From assembly GCA_964035545.1 (NCBI GenBank), contig OZ037771.1, forward strand, positions 8,852,408-8,916,407: a DNA stretch of 64,000 nt. Reading direction: 5' to 3'. Under the pieces are notes generated by a model. It searched no databases. It worked only from the letters and a program-made list of their open reading frames with translations, and was not told the origin of the DNA. Position numbers and translations under genes: made by a program. Positions 1 through 10,212 of the stretch are shown piece after piece. The number at the start of each line of letters is the position of its first letter. The stretch's first letter is position 1. The DNA is from Bugula neritina. Lineage: Eukaryota; Bryozoa; Gymnolaemata; Cheilostomatida; Bugulidae.

Positions 1-2604
1 TAGTGTCGGGAGAACAATGGCTTTGTATACTTTTAGTTTGATCTGTCTGTATATATCCTTGTTGTTGAAAACGCGTGTTTGCAACCTCCCAAATGCGGAG
101 CTGGCGGCCTGGAGTCTTCGGTTTATTTCAGCATCAATGTTTGCTTTAGAGGATAGGCAGCTACCTAAATAGTTGAAGGTAGTGACTTGGTCTAATATTT
201 GGTTTCCCACCTTGAGGGAAAAATCCTCATGCCTTTCAGTATTTGGGTGTGGTAGGTACATTACTTGCGTCTTCTTGGCATTGAGTGTTAGACCAAGAGA
301 GGTGTATGCTGTATTGAATGTTGTGAGAGCAAGTTGAAGTTCCTCCTCGAAATGAGCCATGATCATGTTATCATCAGCATACTGCAGTTCATGGATAGCC
401 TCGGTAGCTGTCTTCGTCTTAGCTCTGAGACGTCTGACATTGAAAATATCATTAAATCTATATCTGATCCTTACTCCAGATGGCATACATCCACTCACTA
501 GTTGAAGTACAGCAGTGAGGAAAATCGAGAACAATGTAGGTGCTATCACACATCCCTGTTTTACTCATGTGTTCACAGGAAACTCCTTAGAGTGGTCTCC
601 ATCAACTAATACTGATGCCTTTATGTCATCATGTAAGATGCAAATGATGGTAACTAATTTGTCGGGGCATCCAATCTTGCCTAGCACTTTCCACAGCGTT
701 GGTCTGTGAACTGTGTCAAAGGCTTTCTTTAGATCGATGAATGCCATAAACAGATCACGGTGCTGCTCTAGGCATTTTTCTTGAATCTGCCGAGCAGCAA
801 AAATCATCCACAGTTCCTTGGTAAGGTCTGAAGCCACATTGACTCTCTGGTAGGCATCTCTCTGTCAATTGGCCAAGTCTAAAACTAACTATTCTCGCCA
901 GAAGCTTTCCGGCAATGGATAGCAGAGAGATACCCCTATAGTTTCCACAATTGGCTCTGTTACCCTTCTTGTAAAGAGTTACAATATTAGCATCCTTCAG
1001 ATCAGGATGAAGTGATTCTTTTTCTCAAATCAGCTGTAAGAGTTCCAGCAATTTTCTGTTCAGTTCTAGCCCACCACCTTTAAAAATCTCTCCAGGTATT
1101 CCATCCGGTCTGGCAGCTTTTCCTGACTTAGTCATGGATAATGCTTTCTCAAGTTCGTCAATCGTTGGGGGTTCGGCTAGGTGGGTCAGTATTGACAGTT
1201 GTGGCAGACATTCTAAGGTCTTCTCATCCACCATAGTGTCTTGGTTAAGCAGCTCTGAGAAATGTTCAGCCCATCTGCCCTTGATCTCATCTTTCTCCTT
1301 ATGTATTGTGGAACCATCTTTGGAAGCTATTGGCCCACATCCTCCAAGAATTGGGCCATACAATCTCTTCGTAGCGGAAAAGAACTCTTTGCTACTGTTT
1401 GTCTCAGCAAGTCTCTGAAGTTCCTCAGATTTTCAGATCCACCAGTCATTTTTATTGTCCTTATTCTCGCCTGTACTTTCCCTCTCATTTTATGATAATG
1501 CTCCCTTTTTTCCACATTTCTATAGTCTTGGTGCCATAAGCTGAAAGCATGGCGTTTCTCCCTCATGAGCTCGTTTATTTCTTGTTCGTTGTCATCAAAC
1601 CAATCTTCATGTTTTCGTTCTGGTTTACCCGGGGTTGAGTGGCATGTTTTCAAGATCGAATCTCTCAGAACTTCCCAGCTGCCATGAGTAGAATTTATGT
1701 CAATATCTTGAATATTCTCTGTGAGGTCACTTTGGAAGCTCTGCTTTATTTCTGGCTGGTTGAGCAGCGATAGATTTATTTTTGTCTGCTTTCTTTTCCT
1801 GTTCATTTGTTTGGGATGAATACATATGTTCATCTTTGCCAGAATCAGTCGATGGTCTGTCCAGCAAGCATCAAATAGGTCCATAGCTCGGGTTATACGC
1901 ACATCCTGCACATCCCATTGTTTGACAATGATGTAGTCGATAAGGTGCCAGTGGCCAGATCTGGGATGTCTCCATGAGGTCTTGCGTCGGTCTTTCTGTC
2001 TAAAAAGAATGTTTGTGATTGCCAAGGAGTGTTCAGCACATTTGGTGAGCAGCAATTCCCTATTGCTATTTAGCTTCCCAGTCCCATCTTTACCAATTAT
2101 CTTTTTCCACACATGGTGATCTTTTCCAACCCGAGCATTAAAATCTCCAAGGACTATGATTTTCGCACTCTTGGGGATCCCTGATAAAACCATATCTAGA
2201 TTGGAGTAGAACTGCTCCTTTTCCTGATGATCAGCAAGCAATGTCGGCGCATATGCTGAGATCAATGTTGCTTTCCTGTTGCGGCGTAGGTTTAGTTGGA
2301 GAGTCATCATCCTGTCGTTGATTCCCACCGGTAGCTAGTCGAGTTTCCTCACAACCTCATTCTTGATAGCAAAACCAACCCCATGAACTCTCTGTTCATC
2401 AGCTGGTTTCCCTTTCCAGAAAAAAGTGTACCCACCACCAATTTCCGTGAGCTGCCCTTCATCAGCTAAGCGAGTTTCCTGAAGGGCTGCTATGTCTACA
2501 TTTAGTCTTCTGAGTTTACGAGCTATGAAAGCCGTTCTTCTCTCAGGTCTGTTTGATTTATCATTGTCCATCATTGTCCGTACATTCCAGGTTGCTCTGT
2601 TCAT
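1..2604 (-). pseudogene. APE-type non-LTR retrotransposon, broken endonuclease-RT ORF (3' end off the window)
   Basis: Read on the minus strand this is a LINE polyprotein that would nick target DNA and prime reverse transcription there. The endonuclease (about 2604-1700) shows ATWNVRTM, ALQETRL, LGDFNARVG, HLIDYIIV and TDHRLILAKM, the ordered APE motifs. The RT follows: FIDLKKAFDTVHR near 720-740, a YADD catalytic box at about 365-390, and LNAKKTQVMYL near 245-280. It is dead: an in-frame stop near 2336 splits the endonuclease, and the frame changes between 1363 and 1327 and again near 840 and 540. The RT end, thumb and 3' tail lie before base 1. The clade cannot be settled by eye. Confidence 0.88.
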
Positions 2605-3169
2605 TTGTATTTTCTGACCGCAAAGAGGTGAACCTGCTGGACGCGGTAATCCAGCCAGGTTGAGTTGGGAGCAGACTATGTTTGGGGCACCTTTTCTAGC
2701 CCTCTCCTCTGATTGAGGTGAGCAGAGTGGGTCCTAAAAAGGACTGCTCAGTCATAGAGATTACTACCGAACAACCATACTGCTCCCTGTCCTAAGTTGA
2801 GCGACTGATAAATCTCTACCGCCTACGTGCTGGTTTGTAACTGGAAACTTCCAGGCTTCACTTCCCTGTTCCCGTCGCTACGCCTCAATTGTCGCAGGGC
2901 TTGAGGAGGGTTGCAAGCAAAAGCTGTGCGTGGTATAGAGCATTGTCGCACAAAACGATACTCTCTAAGCTTGGCTAGGCATGTATGGATCCAGTGGCAA
3001 GGGAGCCTCGACGACTGGAAAACATGCCTAGTTGCAGTGAATGGCCGTTGATTCGTGGTATTCATTCGCCCTTTCAGTTTCCTGATGAGTATTTACAGGA
3101 AAAAACATAATATAGCTGGCATAGCTGTGCTGCTGCATGAAAAGCTATAATGTTTTAGGAGAAAGCTTT
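2605..3169 (-). other. Probable 5' untranslated region of the preceding LINE, then unassigned sequence
   Basis: The stretch just upstream (minus sense) of the endonuclease start has no protein-like homology I recognise. A short 80-codon open frame at 2823-3065 has no visible domain. It most likely holds the LINE 5' UTR up to about 3065, then about 100 bp of AT-rich sequence before the next element. Confidence 0.4.
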
Positions 3170-3898
3170 CTTAACTTATGTAAATTCAGCTATCTTACCT
3201 GCTTTCAGTAAGATAGCTGAAAAGATTTTAAATAAGCAAATAGTAGATTTTCTAGAAAGCAAAAATTATTCAACTGATAAGCAGTACGCCTTTAGACAAA
3301 ATAGAAACACAAATACTGCCTTAATTAATTTAACAAAAAAGGTTTTAAATGCCATGAACAATGGTAATTCTGTAGCAGGAATTTTCCTCGATTTTAGTAA
3401 GGCCTTTGACACAATAAATCATGAAATCTTATTAGCTAAATTAAAAATGCTCCACTTTTCAAGTTACAGTGTGAAGCTAATTTAAAAATTATCTGTCCAA
3501 TCGTCAACAGTCTACTATTATTAACAACACATATTCTAACTTTATTCATATCACATGTGGAGTACCACAAGGATCCATACTTGGTCCCACACTATTCATA
3601 ATTTATATAAATGATCTTCCAGATGTAACTATGCATTTAGACCCTATATTATTTGCCGACGATACGAACCATTTCTTTGAATCAAAAAATCTATTAAACA
3701 ATATGGACATCATAAACTGTGAATTAAAGAAAATTGAAACTTGGTGCAATAAAAATAAATTAACTGTAAACATGAGTAAAACAAACTATATGATAATCAA
3801 AACAGCGCAAAATAAACAAGACTTAAGTGGCTTTGTCTTAGAAATGTTCAACAAAAAATTAGTGGAGGTAAAATCAACCACCTTCTTAGGTATTATAA
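3170..3898 (+). pseudogene. Jockey/CR1-like non-LTR retrotransposon, RT 5' part
   Basis: Plus-strand RT fragment, 5' truncated, beginning around PAFSKIAEKILNKQI. It shows FLDFSKAFDTINHE (near 3390), CGVPQGSILGP (near 3555), the catalytic FADD box (near 3652) and KLTVNMSKTNYMI. A stop near 3482 and a frame change before 3560 break it. At 3889-3898 the reading frame is interrupted in the FLGIIID motif by a DNA transposon and resumes at 8967. The two halves are therefore one element. Confidence 0.85.
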
Positions 3899-4211
3899 GG
3901 GTGTGACTAAAATGGGTGGACACCCGGTGTCGCGGTCCGTGACACCCATTTTAGTCATAAGGGGGGGTTTTGACTAAAATGGGTGTCGCGAACACATTTC
4001 GTTTTATTTTCAGATTTTTAGACAGCTGTGACTGTTAAGATCATTGTTAAATAAATCTTCAGTAAATAACGAACATTTCACAATCGTTTAAACCAAAAAC
4101 ATGAACAAATTATGATTAAGTTAAATTAATTTTAACAAAAAACAAACTTATCAAGAGTTATCTTAATTTTACTGTTATCGTTATGATCATAGACATGCTA
4201 ACTTATGAAAC
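3899..4211 (+). repeat. Left terminal inverted repeat of the Mutator-like element
   Basis: Matches the reverse complement of about 8637-8957 through GGGTGTCGCGAACACATTTCG, CTGTGACTGTTAAGAT, CAATCGTTTAAACCAAAAAC and CATAGACATGCTAACTTATG. Small indels occur, including a longer stretch in the right arm near 8690-8720. Confidence 0.8.
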
Positions 4212-4215
4212 ATAT

Positions 4216-4846
4216 TGTAATGGATTTTAACGTTCTAGTAATTATATCGCGTCACTATTATAATGGACTTGGCGTAACTTTGTAAATACTGTTAAATGTT
4301 GTAATTATAGCTAAGCTCCTTGCGTAGCTTTCTAATGCCTCAAACATTGTAATTATAGCTAAGCTCTTAGCGTAGTGAATAGCGTAATAATTGTGAATTG
4401 CCTTCCTATTTTGATTGTTGCTTTTAAGTTAATGTAATAGTTTTTGGAGTTATGTTTGCCTGCCACTTCTTTTTATAGTAATCTACAATAATTTATGTGA
4501 GCTGAGGTTCGACCGAAATCGGAACCCAGGGCGCGATTTCGGAAGGGGTATGTCCGATTTCGGATGGATTCTTCCGAAGTCGGCAACCGGAACTCCGAAA
4601 TCGGCAGCCGGAACTCCGAATTTGGCCGATTTTCGGATCCCCATAGTGGCCGGAACTTTTTGCAGTATATAAAGGCGAGCATTTCTAATATCAAATCAGT
4701 TTAACACTGGAGCTCGCAGAGCAAACTACTATATACATCAATAAAGGCTATTAGAATCGACATTTTACAAAGACTTTTATTCAACAATCACAAGTATTGG
4801 CATGCAGACTACTTGTCTATGTCATTAAACCCGCAAAATCAGAACA
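4216..4846 (+). repeat. 5' LTR of the 4216 Gypsy element
   Basis: Begins TGTAATGG and ends CAGAACA, four bases before the primer site. It holds a TATA box (TATATAAA at 4666-4673) and a poly(A) signal AATAAA (4740-4745). U3 carries palindromic CCGAAATCGG/CCGATTTCGG motifs and a roughly 21-bp tandem repeat at about 4570-4625. Confidence 0.75.
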
Positions 4847-4850
4847 TTGG

Positions 4851-4865
4851 TGGCAGCGGTGGGAT
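4851..4865 (+). other. Primer-binding site, tRNA-Leu type
   Basis: TGGCAGCGGTGGGAT would pair with a tRNA-Leu 3' end of the form ATCCCACCGCTGCCA. The same 15-mer follows the 5' LTRs of the C and A1 elements and, on the minus strand, B1. Confidence 0.7.
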
Positions 4866-4916
4866 GAAATAGATAAGTACGACAGGCAGTCATACTAGAG
4901 AAAGGAAGAAGGGGAA

Positions 4917-5208
4917 ATGGAAGAAGAAGGAGAGGTAGAGATGGTTAGAGAAGAAAGAGAGGAGGATCGTCTCACCATGGAGACTCTCATCGCGGCCCTC
5001 CGGGAGGTAAGCAAGGCCGGGCAGGCAGCACCTGGAAACAGGTATCGCTTGAGGCCCCCGATTTTCGGAGGCGACGGGGACATCGAGCAATTCATTAGGG
5101 AGTTTGAAGAGGTAGCCACCCTCGCCGAATGGCCGGCACCGGTGCGCCTCCTTCACCTCCGTACCTGCTTGACAGGACAAGCAAAGAGTTATGCTCTCGG
5201 GCCTAAAA
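4917..5208 (+). pseudogene. Gag N-terminus, fused by deletion to pol
   Basis: ATG at 4917 opens a Gypsy gag: an acidic, charged leader, then RYRLRPPIFGGDGDIEQFIREF and WPAPVRLLHLRTCL, matching the other gag copies here. Around 5205 the sequence jumps into the RT palm (GLKLKPSKCALL) in another frame. Everything from mid-gag through zinc knuckle, protease and most of RT is missing. Both parents have GG-CT-AAA-like bases at the join, so a short-homology deletion is likely. The gag frame then ends at 5276. Confidence 0.85.
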
Positions 5209-7746
5209 TTGAAGCCCTCCAAGTGTGCACTCCTACAGCAAGAAGTCACGTACCTGGGCCATGTGGTTGGCCGTGACGAGGTCGCTACGGATCCGGAGAA
5301 GGTACAGGCTGCGAAGGAGTGGGCTGTCCCCCGGGACCTCTCTGAATTGCGGGCATTCCTCGGCCTGGTAGGGTACTACAGGCAGTACGTACCCGGGTTT
5401 GCTGGGGTGGCTCAGCCTTTGAATCGGCTAACCGCCAAGGGAGTCCGGTGGCAGTGGACACAGGAGGAGCAGCAGGCATTCGACCACCTTAAACAACGGC
5501 TAATAGAGGCGCCGATTCTGGCGTATCCTGATCCAGCCAAAGAATACATCCTGGACACCGACGCCAGCGACCACAGTGTGGGAGCTGTTCTGTCTCAAGT
5601 CCAGGGTGGAAGTGAGGTGGTCGTGGCTTACTACAGCAAGACTTTCGGGGCCGCCGAGAAGAACTACTGCATCACTAGGAAGGAACTCCTAGTAGTAGTC
5701 AAGGCGGTCAAGCACTTTCGGCCATATCTGTATGGGAGAACGTTCCGGTTGCGAACAGACCATGCATCACTGATATGGTTGTGTAAACGTGCAGAGCCCT
5801 CGAGCCAGGTGGCTCGTTGGCTAGAAATTCTTGCTGAGTTCTCCTATTGGATAGAGCACCGTGCCGGCAAGAAGCACGGGAACGCTGATGGCATGAGTGG
5901 CCGACCGGTAGAGCACTGCAAGCAATGCCTGCACATTGAGAAACGTGATGGGAGACCCACTCGCCTTGACGTCGAGGCACAGTTGGGGGACGGCAACATC
6001 CATCATTGGGAGCACGGCCATCTTCGGCCTGAAACCTACTCAGACGACGTCCAAGCACTTCGTGCTAACCCCACGCTGTACCAGAACATCAAGAAGCTAT
6101 GTCGGCTGCAAGAGACACTCCTCGGATCGGTAGCTGACATCTTCCGGGCCAAGAAAGAAGGCAGACGGCCTTCGGAAGAGCAGCAACAGCGGGATGACGC
6201 TGAGTTCCAGTTCTTCTGCCGCCGCTGGAATTCTCTCCAGATTCGTTCAGACGGTCTCCTGACGATGACATTCGCAGCAGACAACCGACAATAGGAGAGG
6301 GATCGCGTCGTATGCCCACGCGCTCTCCGTCGGGAAATCATCTGGGATACCCACAAACAGGCCCATGCTGGAGCCAGTCGCGTCATCAGATGCCTGCAGA
6401 TGCGATGGTATTGGCCCGGAATGACCAGGGATGTGCGACTAAGAATTCGGCAATGTGAAGTCTGCCAAGCCAGCAAACACGGGCGCCCCACCGAAATTAC
6501 GGGTCGGCGCCGGCTATACGCCGGCGGGCCCTGGCAGGTCGTAGCCGTGGACCTCGTGGGACCAATGCCTACAACAGACAGGGGGAATTCTTGGATTTTG
6601 GTCTTAACAGACCATTTCACGCGGTGGGCAGACGCCCTGGCTATCCCCGATGCATCGGCACCCACAGTAGCTCGGATCCTGGACCAACACGTGTTCTGTT
6701 ACTTCGGCCTACCAGAACAGATCCACACTGACCAGGGCGCCCAATTTCAGTCACAACTATTGAAGGACCTTTGCCAAGTATGGGGGGTGAATCAGAGCCG
6801 GACCACCACGTACCACCCACAAGGAAACGGAGTGGTAGAGAGGAATAACCGGATGCTGAGTGATGCCCTCCGGAGTCTTTTGTTGGGGAGGAACCAAGAA
6901 GAGTGGGACATCATGCTACCACAGATTATGCGAGCATATCAAAGTACCCCTCACTCCAGTACACAAGAAACACCTAATCTGATGATGTTGGGCCGTGAAA
7001 CTAGGGTCCCGGAGCATCTTGCTTACCATATTCCAACTCCCGAATTTCCCGTACACGAATATGTGAAGAAGCTGGTCGAGACCATGAGGAAAGCCCATGA
7101 CGCATTGAGAGAGAAACAGTGGACAGTGCGGACAGAGGACTCTGAGGAGCCTCCCTTATACCGAGAAGGGGACTGGGTGTGGATGGTCAGCTACCGTAGG
7201 CGGCGTGGACAATCGGCTAAATTACAGCCTATGTTCGTCGGCCCCTACTGCGTGGTAGAGGTTTTACCTAACCATACATATCGTGTGGAGCGCTCAGGAC
7301 AAATATCCGTCCAGAACGAGCAACGGTTAAAACCCTACTACGGGAGCCCAGAGGCTGCAGGACAAGCACCGCCGTTGCTGGAGCCAGCACGTCAACCCAT
7401 ATTCCGTGGGAGAAGAAATCGACCCAGGGACTGGGAAATATTCGTTCGGGATCCCGAAGAAGCCAGCAATGCCTTAGAGCCGCAGCCTCGGAATTCACCA
7501 CCAAACGCTCCCCTTCCAGATCCACCCTCAACTCCTTTCATTCCGGATCCACCACCCCAACCACAGCTAGAGGATCGGCCAATCCTGAGCTTGACCCCGG
7601 TGGCCCCTATGACAGAGGCACTCCCTCACCAGCAAGAAGTCAGAATGAAGCCCCTCCAAGTGACGAGCCCCACAGACAGTCCGATACATCAGTATCCGAC
7701 ACCCTGGGAAGAAGTAAAAGAGATAGAAGAGCCCCAAAATATTTAG
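5191..7746 (+). pseudogene. Pol remnant: RT end, RNase H, integrase (one nonsense codon)
   Basis: One frame from about 5206. It has the RT thumb with YLGHVVGRDEV and LRAFLGLVGYYRQY, RNase H with LDTDASDHSVGAVLSQ and RTDHASLIWL, then the integrase linker. A TAG at 6292-6294 interrupts it, after which the same frame continues to 7746. The integrase has a zinc region ending CEVCQASKHGRP, catalytic D in AVDLVGPM, D in HTDQGAQFQ and E in GNGVVERNNR, and a GPY/F module (MFVGPYCVVE near 7230). Because RT fingers and palm and the protease are deleted, it cannot be autonomous. Confidence 0.88.
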
Positions 7747-8094
7747 CAGATTACCACGTGGGATGCTTAACCGACTCTGGGCCATTGAGTTGTTCACCCA
7801 GTACGGGTAAAGACTCCAAGCCTCGGATGCAGAGTAGCCCTGAAAGTGCAGGACAACTCCAGGTACAGCAACTCGCAAACCAGCCCAGACACGTAGTAAA
7901 CGGCCACCTACCTAGTTTTGACCTAAGTGGGCAACGGTGCCCTAGACCTGCCGACGACCTTGACCTCATCCAGGGAAGTGACTTAGACGGAAGGATCCAG
8001 CCTTATCCTGCCACCTCGATCAATGCACAAGGGAGATAGAGAGCCTGATATCATAAATCATAAAAACAAAACTAAGAACTAAAGAAAGGTAACT
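7747..8094 (+). other. Region after pol, no supported gene
   Basis: A 93-codon open frame at 7758-8039 is rich in Ser, Pro and Gln and shows no domain. It is probably the untranslated 3' part of the Gypsy element. The sequence turns AT-rich at about 8040. Confidence 0.4.
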
Positions 8095-8552
8095 CTAGGG
8101 GGTGTCACTGATATTTTCGGTTTTTATCATATTTTATTATTATTGTAAATTATTATTTAATACTACTGTCATTTGGGGTGAAACAGTTATAATATATTTT
8201 GTGAACATTTTTTTGTTAGTATTGCTCTCAGTATTTTTACTAGTTTAAAGTATATGGTTCATTAATCAGTATGTCTAGAAACTGAAAAATAACCATGAAA
8301 TTAAATTAAAATATATGTATTGAACTTTTCGCGACACCCCCTAGTTTTTGACCCCAAGGGTTTTTACAATGACTTTAATCTTATTTATCTTATGAGGCAG
8401 TTTCGTAGCTTTTTAATTAGCTAAGTTAGTGTGAAAATGCGAAAGCAGTTTAATGATGTCAAGTGTAAAATTATATCTATCATCAATGCTAAATACAAAT
8501 AAAAAAATCTTGTGACACCCATTTTAGTCATTCTGGACTATAATGGGTGTCG
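8095..8552. repeat. Short inverted-repeat units related to the Mutator-like ends
   Basis: At 8095-8343 a unit is bounded by CTAGGGGGTGTC and its complement GACACCCCCTAG. Its interior resembles, in diverged form, 8560-8690 of the right arm (TTAGTATTGCTC with AATTTAAAGT and TCTATG landmarks). At 8512-8552 GACACCCATTTTAGTCA faces GGACTATAATGGGTGTCG. These look like small relatives of the same DNA element inserted or recombined into each other. Confidence 0.5.
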
Positions 8553-8636
8553 CGAATATTTTTAGTTTTATTTTCACATTTTGTAGACATTTTTGTTTGG
8601 TAATATTGCTCAAAACGTTTTTAATAATTTAAAGTC

Positions 8637-8957
8637 TATGTTTCATAAGTTAGCATGTCTATGATCATAACGATAACAGTAAAATTAAGTGAAAATTGAG
8701 TTTTTGATGAGGAAAGATAACTCTCGATAAGTTTGTTTTTTGTTGAAATTAATTTAATTTAATCATTATTTATTCATGTTTTTGGTTTAAACGATTGTGA
8801 AATGTTCATTATTCGCTGAAGCTTTATTTAACAATAATCTTAACAGTCACAGCTGTCTAAAAATCTGAAAATAAAACGAAATGTGTTCGCGACACCCATT
8901 TTAGTCAAAACCTCCCCTTATGACTAAAATGGGTGGCCACCCATTTTAGGCAGACCC
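8637..8957 (-). repeat. Right terminal inverted repeat of the Mutator-like element
   Basis: Reverse complement of the left arm (3899-4211). The outermost part, with two CTAAAATGGGTG motifs, is shorter than the left arm by a small indel. Confidence 0.8.
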
Positions 8958-9725
8958 GTATTATAATAGATTCACATCTTTCTTGGCAACAACATTGCAG
9001 CAAACTTTGTCAAAACCTAAGGCCCTTAGTAGGCTTGATAAGTAAATGTTCCCATCACCTACCTAAAAAAATTCTAATACAAATATATAGCTCTTTTGTA
9101 AATTCTAAATTAACATATTGCCTAGAATCGTGGGGTAATGCAGCAAACATTTATCTTGAACCATTACATTTACTACAAAAGAAAATACTGAGAATTATAT
9201 ATAAAAAGCATTACCTTTCCCCATCTAAACCACTGTTTCTTAGTTCTTCAATCATGCCTATTCAAACTCTACACAAATTCAAACTAATACTGCTCTCACA
9301 TAAATTTTACTATTCTCAACTAACACGTCTCACACATAACTATCCCACAAGATTTTCAGAGTTCAGCCTACAAACTCCTCCATCATCAACTGCTGCAGGT
9401 CAACAAAGAGTGGAATTCCAATGTTCGTCGCTATGGAAGAAATTGCCTAGTTCTATTCGTGCTGTGGAGAGGGAGGCTGGTTTCAAACTTGCCCTGAGAG
9501 ACCACCTAATGGCATATTTTCAGATAAAAAAATAATACTTTTTGAGTTGCTAAAACTTTCCAAAAATTTAAACAAAAATCTTATATAACTGTCAACCATT
9601 CATGGCTCGGTGCCTCGACTAGCTACAGTGCTATTGCGCCATAGGCCCTGTCATTTTGTTTATTTTTTCTCAATTAATTTTTTTCCCGACTACGACAAAA
9701 TAAAAACAAACAAACAAACAAAAAC
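8958..9725 (+). pseudogene. Same non-LTR retrotransposon, RT 3' part, C-terminal domain and tail
   Basis: Continues the RT of 3170-3898 straight after the 9-bp target duplication. The frame reads IDSHLSW (the conserved L-G-x-x-x-D-x-x-L-x-W motif) and then the thumb/C-terminal region with LPKKILIQIY and LLQKKILRII, ending at a stop at 9533-9535. The 3' UTR runs to a microsatellite tail of AAAC units at about 9703-9725, the sort of tail CR1/L2-like elements have. Confidence 0.82.
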
Positions 9726-10212
9726 ATAGATTCAAGAAATAACATCATTTACATTGAAGCTACAGTGTAAATTGTATCAAAAGAAAAGAAATTGAATACA
9801 ATAAAATACAATATAAAAAAACTACCTTGTGAGTCTATGCCTTGCTGATTACTAATTGTAGGTATTCGCCATCTGCTTGTTATACGAGGAAGAACATTGC
9901 ATAGCTATATGTTTACATAAATAACTTAAAATAAATTAAAGAGTGTTCTTGTATGCAGCAGCTTAATATCTAACAATACACAATAAAATAGCCTGCTATA
10001 CAGCTAAGTTTAGGCCGAGGCATTTTAGTTTTACAATTGAACTAGCAATATGAACTAATAGTAGACCGACTACAAACCTTGACCAAAATAAAGTGTAGTG
10101 CAAACAACTGTATAGTTCTTATTTGTTGAAATGTACAATGTAAAATATCGCCGATGCTTTTTGTAGTATTATAGCCTTCATATAATAATTATATGTGCAA
10201 TATTTCTTTTAG
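9726..10212. other. AT-rich intron sequence, nothing recognised
   Basis: Lies between the LINE tail and the first visible exon of the Ig-like gene. It ends in a polypyrimidine tract and acceptor (TTTCTTTTAG at 10203-10212). Confidence 0.4.

Larger units (their letters stand above)
4216..8040 (+). mobile_element. Ty3/Gypsy element, internally deleted, no 3' LTR seen
   Basis: Order is 5' LTR, tRNA-Leu primer site, gag start, then an abrupt jump into RT, RNase H and integrase. It sits at ATAT (4212-4215) inside the left inverted repeat of the Mutator-like element. No second copy of the LTR is found before the Mutator sequence resumes, so the 3' end was lost; the exact right boundary is unclear. 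No ORF3 like that of families A and B is visible after pol. Confidence 0.8.
3899..8957. mobile_element. Mutator-like DNA element with long inverted repeats, 9-bp TSD
   Basis: The insert begins GGGTGTGACTAAAATGGGTGG and ends with the near-complement CCACCCATTTTAGGCAGACCC. It is flanked on both sides by GTATTATAA (3890-3898 and 8958-8966). The inverted repeats extend about 315 bp inward (to about 4211 and from about 8637). Long inverted repeats with a 9-bp duplication are the known signature of Mutator-like elements. No transposase is visible, so it is non-autonomous. A Gypsy element occupies most of its interior. Confidence 0.75.

Noticed and set aside
2823-3065. 80-codon minus-strand open frame
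   Set aside because: No domain; it lies in the probable LINE 5' UTR.
7758-8039. 93-codon frame after the 4216 element pol as an ORF3 homologue
   Set aside because: It lacks the Cys/His clusters, is low complexity, and no spliced exon 1 precedes it.
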